Assembly (NCBI RefSeq): GCF_918698085.1
Contig: NZ_CAKKLP010000014.1
Coordinates: 1 to 64,000, forward strand
From: Chryseobacterium sp. Bi04
GTDB lineage: Bacteria; Bacteroidota; Bacteroidia; Flavobacteriales; Weeksellaceae
Reading direction: 5' to 3'
DNA length: 64,000 bases
A program made the position numbers and the translations under genes. This document shows, one piece after another, positions 19,046 through 28,379 of the stretch (the first letter of the stretch is position 1; every line of letters begins with the position of its first letter). The notes under the pieces were generated by a model that saw only the letters and a list, made by a program, of their open reading frames with translations, was not told the DNA's origin and ran no database searches.

Positions 19046-20257
19046 ATGAATATGTTGAGAGAAGCATCTGAAAAACGCATAAAGTTAATAACCATTATGG
19101 CCTTTGTGTCCATCCCTCTTTCAGGGTTTGTCACAGATATTTACCTGCCGTCATTTCCATCAATGGCCAGAGAACTATCAGTTTCCGAAAAAGATATCCA
19201 GATTACGCTAACCTCTTACCTGCTGAGCTATGGAATCTCCCAGCTGTTTGTGGGGGGAATTCTTGACAGTATTGGGCGCTACCGTCCAAAACTGCTTGCT
19301 TTATTCCTTCTGGTCGTCAGCAGTATCCTGATTACAATGACTGACAGTATCCTGTTAATATGTCTGCTGCGTATTCTTCAGGGTGTTGCCGTTTCGGTAC
19401 TTGTTGTGGCTACCCGCGCTATTTTTGTGGATATCTATGATTCAGAAAAAGTAAAACATTACCTGAGTTATTTTACCATTGTCTGGTCCTGCGGACCTAT
19501 TCTGGCTCCTTTTCTTGGAGGCTATCTTGAAAAACTTTTTAACTGGCACGCCAACTTTCATTTCCTGGCCTTATATGCAGGAGTCATTTTCCTGTTCGAG
19601 TGGTTTTTCAGTGGAGAAAGCCTTCCCCAGAAAAAGCAGCTCGATATTGCCGAAAATATAAGTCTCTATAAAATGATGCTTAAAAACAGGATTTTTATGC
19701 TGGGAATTTTCATTTTGGGATTAAGCTATTCTATTGTTATGCTTTTTAATATTACAGGACCTTTTATTATTGAAAACACTTTTCATTTTAGCCCTGTAGT
19801 TATTGGATATTGTACTTTGATCTTAGGATTTTCATGGATGATAGGCGGCTTTATAGGAAAACGCAGGCTTACGCTGGATTTTAAGCCCCGTATCCTTCAG
19901 CCTGTTCTGTTGCAGCTCATCCTGATTATTGCACTAATTGTCACCAGCAATTATGCAGAAAGCCTTTTCATCATGGTTCCTTTTGCCTTTTTTATTCATA
20001 TCTGTTCAGGGATACTGTTTACTTCATTTTTCACAACAAGTATGTTATATTTCCCTAAAAATGCAGGAACAGCAGGTGGATTAATGGGAGGATTGGTCTA
20101 TGTGATCACCTCTATTTCAAGTTTCATTATTTCTGTAAGCGGAACAGTTACAGAGCAAAAAGGACTGGCATGGCGCTATCTTATTATAGCTTTTTTCCTT
20201 CTGGGGATTATCCTTATTATGAACCAGGCTATCAAAAAAGAAAAAGCAGAGAATTAA
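19046..20257 (+). CDS. Bcr/CflA-type MFS multidrug exporter
   Basis: This 403-residue membrane protein shows about 12 hydrophobic segments. It has the MFS drug-antiporter signatures near the N-terminus (VTDIYLPSFPSMARELSVSE), the loop 2-3 motif (GGILDSIGRYRPKLL) and motif C-like residues (VWSCGPILAPFLGGYLEKLF). These match the Bcr/CflA subfamily of 12-TM proton-driven exporters. Its substrate is unknown. It follows an AraC regulator and ends in a strong terminator. Confidence 0.87.
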   Translation: MNMLREASEKRIKLITIMAFVSIPLSGFVTDIYLPSFPSMARELSVSEKDIQITLTSYLLSYGISQLFVGGILDSIGRYRPKLLALFLLVVSSILITMTDSILLICLLRILQGVAVSVLVVATRAIFVDIYDSEKVKHYLSYFTIVWSCGPILAPFLGGYLEKLFNWHANFHFLALYAGVIFLFEWFFSGESLPQKKQLDIAENISLYKMMLKNRIFMLGIFILGLSYSIVMLFNITGPFIIENTFHFSPVVIGYCTLILGFSWMIGGFIGKRRLTLDFKPRILQPVLLQLILIIALIVTSNYAESLFIMVPFAFFIHICSGILFTSFFTTSMLYFPKNAGTAGGLMGGLVYVITSISSFIISVSGTVTEQKGLAWRYLIIAFFLLGIILIMNQAIKKEKAEN

Positions 20258-20270
20258 TCTCTGCTTTTTT
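20243..20270 (+). terminator. Terminator of the MFS gene
   Basis: AAAGCAGAGA and TCTCTGCTTT form the stem and are followed by a T run. The left arm overlaps the last codons of the gene. Confidence 0.88.
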
Positions 20271-20719
20271 TATTCATATCAGAAGATGTCTTTCTTCCCC
20301 TATCACCCACTTATAATGAACTCTTCTTTGGGTTTGAACCATCCTTTCCGAACAATGATACTTTCGGACTACATTTAACTACTTTCAAATAAGCCGATAT
20401 ACTGAGATCAATGATAATTTAGCAGCAATGATTGATTGTTAAATAAATAGCAGTAAAAATAACAGATTTTATATACAATTTATTTCAGATAACAAGGAAA
20501 TAAATTGAGCCAAATCTATACATGGGAATTATACATCATTCTTGATATAGATAAGATTTTCAGCATAATAAAGGTAGAAACCCTATATTTTTATTATCCC
20601 AATATTGGGAAATATCACTGATAAAAGCTGGTATTTTAGTCTTTATTAAAATACAGTTTCTCTATTTTTTACAATGATTCATAATCACTTTTAAATTGAT
20701 AAATTATAAAATAACTGCA
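20271..20719. other. Long 5' region of the efflux operon
   Basis: About 450 AT-rich bases without a convincing ORF. It contains the 14-bp palindrome at 20597-20610. It also holds AATGATTCATAAT at 20673-20685, which recurs at 25671-25683 just inside the start of a predicted small RNA. No exact -7 box was found. Confidence 0.45.
20597..20610. promoter_or_regulatory. Palindromic operator candidate upstream of the efflux operon
   Basis: TCCCAATATTGGGA is a perfect 14-bp palindrome about 110 bases before the tolC-like ATG. It is probably a dimeric repressor site; the regulator is not identified. Confidence 0.45.
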
Positions 20720-22066
20720 ATGAAATTATTGATTAAACTTATCATCCTATTCTCAGGTGTAAATTATTTACATGCCCAATCTGCACTCAGTTTTTCTGAA
20801 GCCAGAGATATAATGATGAATAAAAATATTGAAGTAAAAATAAATAATAAAAAGATAGATGCAGCCCATTATAAGATAAAAACTGCCCAAAGTATGCTGT
20901 ATCCTCAGATTAAAGCATTTGGAACGTTAACTTATACAGATAAAGAATCAAGAATCAATCTTAATGAGAAAAGAGATCAGCTGGCATCCTTATTCCAACT
21001 TCCTTCACCTTCCGTGCTGGGCAGCTGGGATTTTGCCCTTCAGAAAAAAGATATGGCATTTGGAGGAATATCACTGAGCTGGCCAATATATACCGGTGGA
21101 AAGATAAGATCAGGAGTCAATATCGCTAAAATAAGTGCTGAGGTAGCAAAAGTGGAAAAAAACAATTCTGAACAAAGCCTGGTTTCCGAGCTGGCCAACA
21201 GTTATTTCAAAGCAAAACTGGCCGAAGAGGCTGTTACTGTAAAAGAAAATGTGGTAGAGGTAATGAATGTACACCTGTCAAATTCATTAAAAATGGAGCG
21301 TAACGGTATCATTGCAGGCGTAGACGTTCTACAGGCGAAGGTAGCCGTTTCTGAAGCGGAAAGACAATTACTTGCTTCTAAAAAAGATTTACAATTGGCA
21401 AGAACGGCTCTTTCCGCAACATTAGAGCAGGAAGAAGAATTCACACTTACTACACCGTTTTTCTTGGAAGGAAATATGAATTCTTTGGAAGAATACAAAG
21501 AGAAGGCAGCGGCCAATTATCCTCAAATACAAAAAATAAAACTTCTAGAAGAGATTGCCCAGCAAGGGATTAATATAGAAAAAGCAAGCTACCTGCCTAC
21601 TGTTTTATTAACCGGTCAGCAGATCCTTGCCTCACACAACTATCCTTTGGTAAAAAATCCTTTAACTGTAGGTGTTATGGTTACCTATGATATTTTTGAC
21701 GGGTTTGGACGGAAAAATAGAATTCTTGCTGCCAAAAGTGAAAAAGAAACGATTGAAATGTCCAGAGAAAAGCTTCAGCTTGATATTAAAACTTATGTTG
21801 AAAAGCTATATAATGAGCTCAAAAAATCGGATGAACAAATTGTTTCTTTAAATGAATCTATACAATTAGCAGAAGAACTTGTAAGAATACGGAAAGCCTC
21901 TTTTGCAGAGGGAATATCTACATCTACGGATGTTATTGATGCTGAGCTGGATCTATCCGGGAAAAAAATTGAACAGCTGAAAGCATATACGGACTATGAT
22001 ACCAACCTGGCTAAACTTTTTGAAGTATGCGGAATGAGCAACGATTATATCCAAAATGCCCAATAA
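20720..22066 (+). CDS. TolC-family outer-membrane efflux protein
   Basis: This 448-residue protein starts with a signal peptide (MKLLIKLIILFSGVNYLHAQ). It has the two-fold TolC layout of long helices rich in Ala, Glu and Lys, broken by short strand segments (KDMAFGGISLSWPIYTGGK and LTVGVMVTYDIFDGFGRKN). TolC proteins form the trimeric outer-membrane channel of tripartite exporters. It is the first gene of a four-gene operon with an HlyD adaptor and two ABC-2 permeases. An in-frame TTG 8 codons upstream is possible but less likely. Confidence 0.88.
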   Translation: MKLLIKLIILFSGVNYLHAQSALSFSEARDIMMNKNIEVKINNKKIDAAHYKIKTAQSMLYPQIKAFGTLTYTDKESRINLNEKRDQLASLFQLPSPSVLGSWDFALQKKDMAFGGISLSWPIYTGGKIRSGVNIAKISAEVAKVEKNNSEQSLVSELANSYFKAKLAEEAVTVKENVVEVMNVHLSNSLKMERNGIIAGVDVLQAKVAVSEAERQLLASKKDLQLARTALSATLEQEEEFTLTTPFFLEGNMNSLEEYKEKAAANYPQIQKIKLLEEIAQQGINIEKASYLPTVLLTGQQILASHNYPLVKNPLTVGVMVTYDIFDGFGRKNRILAAKSEKETIEMSREKLQLDIKTYVEKLYNELKKSDEQIVSLNESIQLAEELVRIRKASFAEGISTSTDVIDAELDLSGKKIEQLKAYTDYDTNLAKLFEVCGMSNDYIQNAQ

Positions 22067-22098
22067 AATCTCAAATTATATAACTTAAAATTATTACA

Positions 22099-23100
22099 AT
22101 GGCGACAAACCAGAAAAAATCAGTTACATTCATTAATATCCTCATCATTATATTAATATTTGGAGCGATAGCTGCTGTATCAGTTTATTTTCTCACAAGT
22201 CCGACAAAAGATTACTTGCAAGGACAAGTTGAAGCTACTGAAATTCATGTTGCCCCTAAAGTAACCGGAAGACTGGAGAAGAAACTGGCTGATGAAGGAC
22301 AGTCTGTAAAAAAAGGGCAGCTACTGGCTATTTTATCCAGCCCGGAACTCGACGCTAAACTGATTCAGGCACAATCTGCAAAAGACGCTGCAACCGCACA
22401 ATATGATAAAGCTATAAACGGAACCCGTTATGAACAGGTTCAGGGGGCTTATAATTCCTGGCAACAGGCCAAAGCTTCTGCTGATCTTGCAGAAACTACT
22501 TACAAAAGAATGGAAAACCTTTACCAGGAGAAAGTAATTCCTGCGCAGAAAAGAGATGAAGCCAAGGGTCAGAAAAATGCTTCGAGAGAACAGGAAAAAG
22601 CAGCATACAATAATTATCTGATGGCAAAAAACGGAGCCAGAACCGAGGATAAAAATGCATCTGCAGCCTCTATGAGACAGGCTGAAGGCGCCGTAAAGGA
22701 AGTCAATGTATATAGAAGTGAAATTAATGTCATTGCTCCTGCAGACGGAGAGGTCAATCAATATTTTCCTAACCTTGGGGAACTTGTCAATGCTGGATAT
22801 CCCATTGTAAATCTTGTGGATCTGAATGATATCTGGGTTGTTATCAATATCAAAGAGGATCAGATGGGAAAATTCAAAATGAACAGCAAATTCGAAGGAG
22901 TGGTTCCTGCGTTAGATAATAAAAAAATTGAACTTCAGGTAAAATTTATTGCCCCACTGGGAGATTTTGCTACCTGGACAGCCACCAAAACAAAAGGAGG
23001 CTTTGATATGAGAACATTCAAAATTAAAGCCTATCCTACAAAGAAAATTGATGGATTCCGTCCGGGAATGAGTGTACTGATACCCTCTGTAACATTATAA
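22099..23100 (+). CDS. HlyD-family periplasmic adaptor (membrane fusion protein)
   Basis: This 333-residue protein has one N-terminal membrane anchor (residues 10-32). A lipoyl/barrel-sandwich half follows (VAPKVTGRLEKKLADEGQSVKKGQLLAIL), then a long coiled-coil hairpin (about 85-195), the second lipoyl half (INVIAPADGEVNQYFPNLGELV) and a C-terminal beta-barrel. This is the YbhG/EmrA-like plan of adaptors that link an inner-membrane transporter to TolC. It follows the tolC-like gene by 32 bases and precedes the permeases by 9. Confidence 0.9.
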   Translation: MATNQKKSVTFINILIIILIFGAIAAVSVYFLTSPTKDYLQGQVEATEIHVAPKVTGRLEKKLADEGQSVKKGQLLAILSSPELDAKLIQAQSAKDAATAQYDKAINGTRYEQVQGAYNSWQQAKASADLAETTYKRMENLYQEKVIPAQKRDEAKGQKNASREQEKAAYNNYLMAKNGARTEDKNASAASMRQAEGAVKEVNVYRSEINVIAPADGEVNQYFPNLGELVNAGYPIVNLVDLNDIWVVINIKEDQMGKFKMNSKFEGVVPALDNKKIELQVKFIAPLGDFATWTATKTKGGFDMRTFKIKAYPTKKIDGFRPGMSVLIPSVTL

Positions 23101-23109
23101 CTAACCAAA

Positions 23110-24285
23110 ATGGATACAATGAAAAACGGCTTCTGGAAAGTGTTTTTCTATGAATGGAAAACAATCATAAAGAAACCCAGTATAATACTTTGGACATTAG
23201 GAGTTCCTTTAGCCATATTTATCCTTTACGCTGCCATTTTTGGTGACGGTGTACTGCGGGAGCTTCCCATAGCCATTTTGGATGAGGATAAAACATCTGT
23301 ATCACGGGAGCTTATCAGGCAGATAGATGCCAATTCTACACTGGATTTCACGAAAGAAGTAAATACCGAAAACGAAGGACTTAAACAAATACAGACCAGT
23401 CATGTATTTGGCCTGGTTATTATTCCCCGCAACTTTGAAAAAGACATCAGCCGTGGAAGGAATGTCAATGTAGTATTGTATATCAATAATGATTATATGA
23501 CTCCTGCAGGGCTTATAAATAAAGGATTTAATACAGCTGTAGGAAGTTTTTCCACTTCTGCAAAAGTAAATACAATTATGAAAAAGGGATCATCTTCCCT
23601 ACAGGCAAAGAACGCCGTTCAGCCTGTTATTATGAGAAGCCATACATTATTTAATCCTTTTGTTAACTATGCCTATTACCTTTGTCTTTCTCTTTTTCCT
23701 ATGGCATTGCAGCTTACGGTAATGATCACTACATTATACATACTGGGCAGTATTTTGAAATATAATAAAGGGAAGGAGTTATACCAATTGAGTGGTAATA
23801 ATGTTTTTTTCGCATTTTTCGGAAAAATATTGCCTTACACTATTATTTTTTCCCTATTAACTATTTTGATGGTAGCCTACCTCTTTGGCTATCTGGGTAT
23901 CCCAATCAATACCACTGTTGTCAATGTATATATATTGACTCTTATTTTAATAGTCGTATATCAGCTCATGGCCGTTTTCTTTGTAACGATCAGCAAGGAT
24001 TTCAGATCCTTATGTGCCATGGGAGGTGGATATTCTTCTTTAGCATATTCATTCAGCGGGTATACATTTCCGCAGGAAGGGATGCCTACAGCAATTAAAA
24101 TCCTGGATTCTATCTTTCCTTTTTCTTCATATGCCAGGGCACTTACCAATATTGCCGTCAAAGGAATGCCCGTTATTGAATCTCTTCCCTATTTGATAGG
24201 CTTCGGAGTTTTTGCTTTGATAGGCTTACTCTCACTAAAAAAATTCAGTTATCAACTACAAAAAGGAGGATATTATGAAAAATAA
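23110..24285 (+). CDS. ABC-2 type exporter permease (first of pair)
   Basis: This 391-residue permease has one N-terminal membrane helix near residues 22-43. A large extracytoplasmic domain follows (about 45-190, with the family pattern LPIAILDEDKTSVSRELIRQID). The last 200 residues carry five or six membrane helices. This matches the YbhS/YhhJ ABC-2 family. Such permeases normally need a cytoplasmic ATPase, which is absent from this operon. Its last 11 bases overlap the next gene, so translation of the pair is coupled. Confidence 0.87.
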   Translation: MDTMKNGFWKVFFYEWKTIIKKPSIILWTLGVPLAIFILYAAIFGDGVLRELPIAILDEDKTSVSRELIRQIDANSTLDFTKEVNTENEGLKQIQTSHVFGLVIIPRNFEKDISRGRNVNVVLYINNDYMTPAGLINKGFNTAVGSFSTSAKVNTIMKKGSSSLQAKNAVQPVIMRSHTLFNPFVNYAYYLCLSLFPMALQLTVMITTLYILGSILKYNKGKELYQLSGNNVFFAFFGKILPYTIIFSLLTILMVAYLFGYLGIPINTTVVNVYILTLILIVVYQLMAVFFVTISKDFRSLCAMGGGYSSLAYSFSGYTFPQEGMPTAIKILDSIFPFSSYARALTNIAVKGMPVIESLPYLIGFGVFALIGLLSLKKFSYQLQKGGYYEK

Positions 24286-25480
24286 TTTATTTTACAGAAT
24301 TATAAAGACCATATTCAATGCCTGCCAGGTAGAATTACTTCATTTTTTTGGTGATAATGCTTTACGGACTACATTTCTTGTATTTACAATTGTTGTTGCT
24401 TTCTTAAATGGTTCAGTCTACAATAATGAAATTATTGAAAAAACACCTATAGCAGTAGTAGATTTGGATAAGAGCAGTATGAGCAGAAACTATATAAGAA
24501 TGCTTGCGGCTACTCAACAGGTAAGTGTTCCTGTGGTTTCTAATGATATGAATGAGGCAAAAAAAGAATTTACTCAGGGAAAAATCTTTGGAATACTGGT
24601 TATCCCTGAAGATTTCGAACAAAAAGTATCTCTAGGACACCAAACCTCGTTATCATTATACAGTGATGCCTCAAATATGTTGCATAACAAAGCTATTTCC
24701 GGCGCAACATCTTCCGTTATGGGTACTTTCAATGCCCAAATAGAAATAAATAAATCTTTACACAGCGGGCTAAACTACGAAAACAGTACTATTTCCCGCC
24801 GATCAGTTGCCGCTATAACCAAACCCGTTTTCAATCCTTATGCAGGATATGGCACTTTCATCTTACCTGTTGTATTTCTCGTCGTTATGCAGACATTATT
24901 ACTTACAGCTATTGGGGTTTTAGGAGGAACTTTCCGGGAACAAAACAAATATCTTGAAACATATAATATTTCAGATTCTCTACATCTTAAAATCATTCCT
25001 ATACTGTTGGGACGGGCATTAGCATACCTATTACTGTGTATTCTGGTATTTTCAGTGATAATCGGGAGTGCTTTCACTATTTTTAAATTACCTTTCAGGG
25101 CTGCATTCGGAGATGTCATTATATTTTTAATACCCTTCTTCTTAGCAGTCATATTCTTAGGATTTTCCCTGATGGGAATTTTCAAAAGAAGGGAAGATGC
25201 AGCAATGTCCATTACATTTCTGTCTACTCCGGCAGTTTTTCTTACCGGGATTTCATGGCCGGTAGTTGCTTTTCCTCACTGGGTAAAAATATTATCTTAC
25301 GTGTTTCCTTCAACAGTGGGTGTCAGGGGATTTTTAGCACTTAGTCAATTTCAGGCAAGCCTGGGGGATATAAAAGATCTATGGGGGCAAATGTGGCTGA
25401 CAGCAGCCTTTTATTTCGTTATTGCCGTACTGGTCAATTATCGGTTAAAATTTCATAGTAGTTCTAAGTTAGGCAAATAA
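24275..25480 (+). CDS. ABC-2 type exporter permease (second of pair)
   Basis: This 401-residue paralog of the preceding gene has the same plan: a membrane helix near residues 30-50, a periplasmic domain with TPIAVVDLDKSSMSRNYIRM, then several C-terminal helices. The two probably form a heterodimer that works with the HlyD adaptor and TolC channel to export a hydrophobic compound. No ATP-binding protein is encoded in the operon, so it must borrow one or work differently. The operon ends here. Confidence 0.87.
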   Translation: MKNNLFYRIIKTIFNACQVELLHFFGDNALRTTFLVFTIVVAFLNGSVYNNEIIEKTPIAVVDLDKSSMSRNYIRMLAATQQVSVPVVSNDMNEAKKEFTQGKIFGILVIPEDFEQKVSLGHQTSLSLYSDASNMLHNKAISGATSSVMGTFNAQIEINKSLHSGLNYENSTISRRSVAAITKPVFNPYAGYGTFILPVVFLVVMQTLLLTAIGVLGGTFREQNKYLETYNISDSLHLKIIPILLGRALAYLLLCILVFSVIIGSAFTIFKLPFRAAFGDVIIFLIPFFLAVIFLGFSLMGIFKRREDAAMSITFLSTPAVFLTGISWPVVAFPHWVKILSYVFPSTVGVRGFLALSQFQASLGDIKDLWGQMWLTAAFYFVIAVLVNYRLKFHSSSKLGK

Positions 25481-25590
25481 TAATTACAGTTTCCTGAATA
25501 CTGCTATTATAATATTCTTAGTTTACACATTTACAGGTTCCATATCAAAATGAGTATAAGCAATTTATTGGCATAAATAATTCATCAAAA

Positions 25591-25657
25591 AGAGAATTTT
25601 AAACTATTAAAAGAGAATCACAGATAATAAACTTTCAGCCATTCATCCATAACTTTG
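25591..25657 (+). promoter_or_regulatory. Regulated promoter P1 with three-part half-site array
   Basis: AGAGAAT at 25591 and 25612 (21 apart) and AGATAAT at 25622 (10 further) precede an exact -7 box TAACTTTG at 25650-25657. Spacing to the -7 box (38 and 28 bases) is the same as in P2 and P3. Half-sites on one DNA face are typical for AraC-family activators. Confidence 0.65.
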
Positions 25658-25661
25658 TCCT

Positions 25662-25793
25662 ATTGAAAGTAATGATTCATAATAAAAAATTAATTTAAAA
25701 TAAGTCAAACTTTTCAACTTTTATAGCACGTAAATGCCCGTGAATATTATCTATTTATTTGATATTAGATCCAATATATCACGGGTATTTTTT
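25662..25793 (+). ncRNA. Candidate small regulatory RNA of about 130 bases
   Basis: P1 should start transcription near 25662. There is no ORF longer than eight codons before a long hairpin (CCCGTGAATATT from 25737, pairing with AATATATCACGGG ending at 25785), followed by a T-rich run. The next promoter (P2) lies downstream, so P1 appears to drive a stand-alone RNA. It could also be a 5' leader that reads through into the NDH-2 gene. Confidence 0.45.
25737..25793 (+). terminator. Long-loop hairpin terminator
   Basis: The arms CCCGTGAATATT and AATATATCACGGG enclose about 24 bases and are followed by TATTTTTTATTT. Confidence 0.6.
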
Positions 25794-25845
25794 ATTTAAA
25801 AGCAGGTAAGAATATACTGTTAAACCAAACAATAATTCATTACAG

Positions 25846-25912
25846 AGAGAATTCCGGACCACTAAAAGAGAATTTAAGACAATATACTATAAAACCCTCA
25901 TCAATAACTTTG
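25846..25912 (+). promoter_or_regulatory. Regulated promoter P2 of the NDH-2/cytochrome bd region
   Basis: AGAGAAT at 25846 and 25867, AGACAAT at 25877 and an exact -7 box TAACTTTG at 25905-25912. The layout is base-for-base the same spacing as P1. It drives the gene at 26007 with a leader of about 90 bases. Confidence 0.7.
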
Positions 25913-26006
25913 TTTTACTAAGAAATAATAATTCAGGTTCAATAAAATACTCAAATACACAAATCGGATTATTATTAAACTCTAATTATAAATTAACACA
26001 TGAAAT

Positions 26007-27278
26007 ATGAAGAAAATAGTCATCATTGGAGGCGGATTCGCTGGTACCAACCTTGCTAATAAATTAGGGAAAAATCAGGATTTTGATATTACCCTTGTAG
26101 ATCACAACAATTATAATTTCTTTCCTCCACTGATTTATCAGGTAGCTACAGCATTCATTGAGCCCTCAAATATATGTTATCCTTTCCGCAAAATGTTTCA
26201 GGGAAAACCAAATGTGGAATTTCATTTAGGATCTCTGGTCATGATACACCAGCAAGCTAATATCGTGGAAACAGACAAAGGAAGCCTACCCTATGATTAC
26301 CTGGTTTTAGCCATGGGAACAGAAACTAATTTTTTTGGAAACAAAAATATTGAAGAGAAGGCCTACCCTATGAAAAATATAAATGATGCTGCAGCATTGC
26401 GTAATCATATATTAACCAGTCTTGAAAAAGCCACCATCACTAAGAATCCCGAAGAAGAAAAGAAACTGAGAAATATCGTCATTGCCGGTGGCGGCGCTAC
26501 AGGTGTAGAAGTAGCCGGAATGCTTTCAGATATGTCTCATCATATTATTTCAAAAGATTATCCCAACCTTAAAAAAGGAGGCGGTAAAATATATCTTATA
26601 GACGGCTCAAATGCTTTGCTTGGACCTATGAGCCAGAAAGCACAGCAGGAAGCATTAAAGGTTCTGTCAGGAAGAGGAGTCGAAGTTATATTAAACACAT
26701 TGGTAAAAGATTATAATGATGATATTGTCACATTAGGCAATGACCAGACAATTCCTACCGCTACTCTGGTATGGGCATCAGGGGTTATAGCAAGACAAGC
26801 TCCCGGCCTTCCGGAATCTTCAATTACCAGAGGACGCAGAATTATGGTTGATGAATATAATAAGGTCGCGGGTACTGAAAATATTTTCGCACTTGGTGAT
26901 CAGTGTTTTCAAACAGCAGATGCAGCCTATCCGAACGGACATCCTCAGCTGGCACAAATTGCCATTCAGCAGGGAATTCTATTAGCAGATAATATTCCAA
27001 GACTGGTAGAACAGAAAACACTCAAACCTTTCAAATACAATAATAAAGGAAGCATGGCGGCAATTGCAAAGTTTAAATCTGTCGTAGATTTTCCAAAAGG
27101 TGGATTTATGAAAGGGTTTATGGCATGGCTTACCTGGTTATTGATACACCTTGTTCCTATATCGGGATCCCGTAATAAATTTAAACTCGCTACCAACTGG
27201 ATTGTAAGTTTTATGACCAATGATCCAACTCTAAGACTTATTCTGGAGCCTGAAAAAAAAGATTCTGATCCATCATAA
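26007..27278 (+). CDS. Type II NADH dehydrogenase (NDH-2) like flavoprotein
   Basis: This 423-residue FAD/NAD(P)-dependent oxidoreductase has an N-terminal FAD-binding motif (IIGGGFAGTNLA, residues 6-17). A quinone-site-like stretch follows (NFFPPLIYQVATAFIEPS), then a second dinucleotide fold (IAGGGATGVEVAG) and the C-terminal FAD contact (IFALGDQCFQ). The C-terminus has a hydrophobic segment (FMAWLTWLLIHLVPISG) for membrane attachment. NDH-2 passes electrons from NADH to quinone without pumping protons. The cytochrome bd genes downstream would complete a short NADH-to-oxygen chain. The promoter P2 suggests AraC-type control. Confidence 0.88.
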   Translation: MKKIVIIGGGFAGTNLANKLGKNQDFDITLVDHNNYNFFPPLIYQVATAFIEPSNICYPFRKMFQGKPNVEFHLGSLVMIHQQANIVETDKGSLPYDYLVLAMGTETNFFGNKNIEEKAYPMKNINDAAALRNHILTSLEKATITKNPEEEKKLRNIVIAGGGATGVEVAGMLSDMSHHIISKDYPNLKKGGGKIYLIDGSNALLGPMSQKAQQEALKVLSGRGVEVILNTLVKDYNDDIVTLGNDQTIPTATLVWASGVIARQAPGLPESSITRGRRIMVDEYNKVAGTENIFALGDQCFQTADAAYPNGHPQLAQIAIQQGILLADNIPRLVEQKTLKPFKYNNKGSMAAIAKFKSVVDFPKGGFMKGFMAWLTWLLIHLVPISGSRNKFKLATNWIVSFMTNDPTLRLILEPEKKDSDPS

Positions 27279-27319
27279 GCGTAACGATAATTCTTTAAAT
27301 CAAAAATAAAAAATACACA

Positions 27320-28234
27320 ATGGAAAACACCAGTTATTCAATCCTTGCATTGGCTGCATTTGGCCAGAAAATTTTAAAAATCAATCCAGAAACCGGAGCT
27401 GCAGAATTATTAATCAATACTCCGGGAAAATCTCCTGACGGTATTGTTGTCGATAATGTTCGCGGACATATTTATGCAACCAATATGGGCGTTCCTACAG
27501 GAGGAGAAACACTTTATAATAATGATGGTTCTATTGAACGTATCGATCTGGATGGATCCAATCATAAAATAATCATTCCTGTGGGGGTAACAGTTACCCC
27601 AAAGCAGCTTACGTTAGACCGTAAAAATGAACGTATTTACTGGGGCGATCGTGAAGGAATGCGTGTAATGAGCGCAAACTTAGACGGCAGTGATGTCCTT
27701 ACTCTTGTAGAAAGGGGAAAAGGTAAAGAAGACATGATGGATGAAAACAGACATTGCGTAGGTGTTGCTGTTGATCCGGATGCAGGATATTTTTACTGGA
27801 CACAAAAAGGACCTGCTAAAGGAGGAAACGGACGTATCTTCAGAGCAAAAATTGAAATGCCTGCGGGAGAAACAGCCACCAACCGAACCGATATTGAACT
27901 CCTTTATGAAAAACTTCCTGAATGTATTGACCTGGAATTAGATTTTGTAAACGGATATTTATATTGGACTGACAGAGGAGTGGATGCTGTCGGAGGAAAT
28001 ACTTTAAACCGTGCAAAATTAGAAAATATCGGTAAAAGTAAAGTTGAAATTATTGGATCAGGTCATAAAGAAGCAATTGGGTTAGCTATTGCTCCAGATC
28101 ACAATTCTGTATTCACAGCAGATTTAGGTGGCCACATAAGACAGTTTAATGTCAATACCGGAGAACAGAAAATGATTTACGAAGGAGGAAAAGAACTGTT
28201 GCTTACAGGTATTACCATTATGAATAATAAATAA
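27320..28234 (+). CDS. YWTD/SMP-30-like beta-propeller protein
   Basis: This 304-residue protein has repeated blades with the pattern IYWGDREG...VMSANLDGS, FYWTQKGP and LYWTDRGV, like LDL-receptor YWTD or SMP-30/NHL propellers of six blades. It has no signal peptide, so it is probably cytoplasmic. It may be an enzyme or a binding scaffold; I cannot name a substrate. It follows the NDH-2 gene by 41 bases and is likely cotranscribed from P2. Confidence 0.7.
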   Translation: MENTSYSILALAAFGQKILKINPETGAAELLINTPGKSPDGIVVDNVRGHIYATNMGVPTGGETLYNNDGSIERIDLDGSNHKIIIPVGVTVTPKQLTLDRKNERIYWGDREGMRVMSANLDGSDVLTLVERGKGKEDMMDENRHCVGVAVDPDAGYFYWTQKGPAKGGNGRIFRAKIEMPAGETATNRTDIELLYEKLPECIDLELDFVNGYLYWTDRGVDAVGGNTLNRAKLENIGKSKVEIIGSGHKEAIGLAIAPDHNSVFTADLGGHIRQFNVNTGEQKMIYEGGKELLLTGITIMNNK

Positions 28235-28248
28235 GATAGAAGTAATAT

Positions 28249-28336
28249 AATATACGGCTCTTTTTACAATCACTAAAAACACATTTCACATAAATATTCC
28301 AACACACTTACCACACATAAAATAGAGCCGTATATT
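28249..28336. repeat. 13-bp inverted repeat with long A/C-rich loop
   Basis: AATATACGGCTCT at 28249-28261 and AGAGCCGTATATT at 28324-28336 are perfect complements around a 62-base loop poor in G. It lies between the propeller and OmpW genes, and may be an RNA processing or attenuation element inside the operon. Confidence 0.6.
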
Positions 28337-28379
28337 AATAGAAATTGATCATTTTTTAACACAATTAAAAAACACTCAG

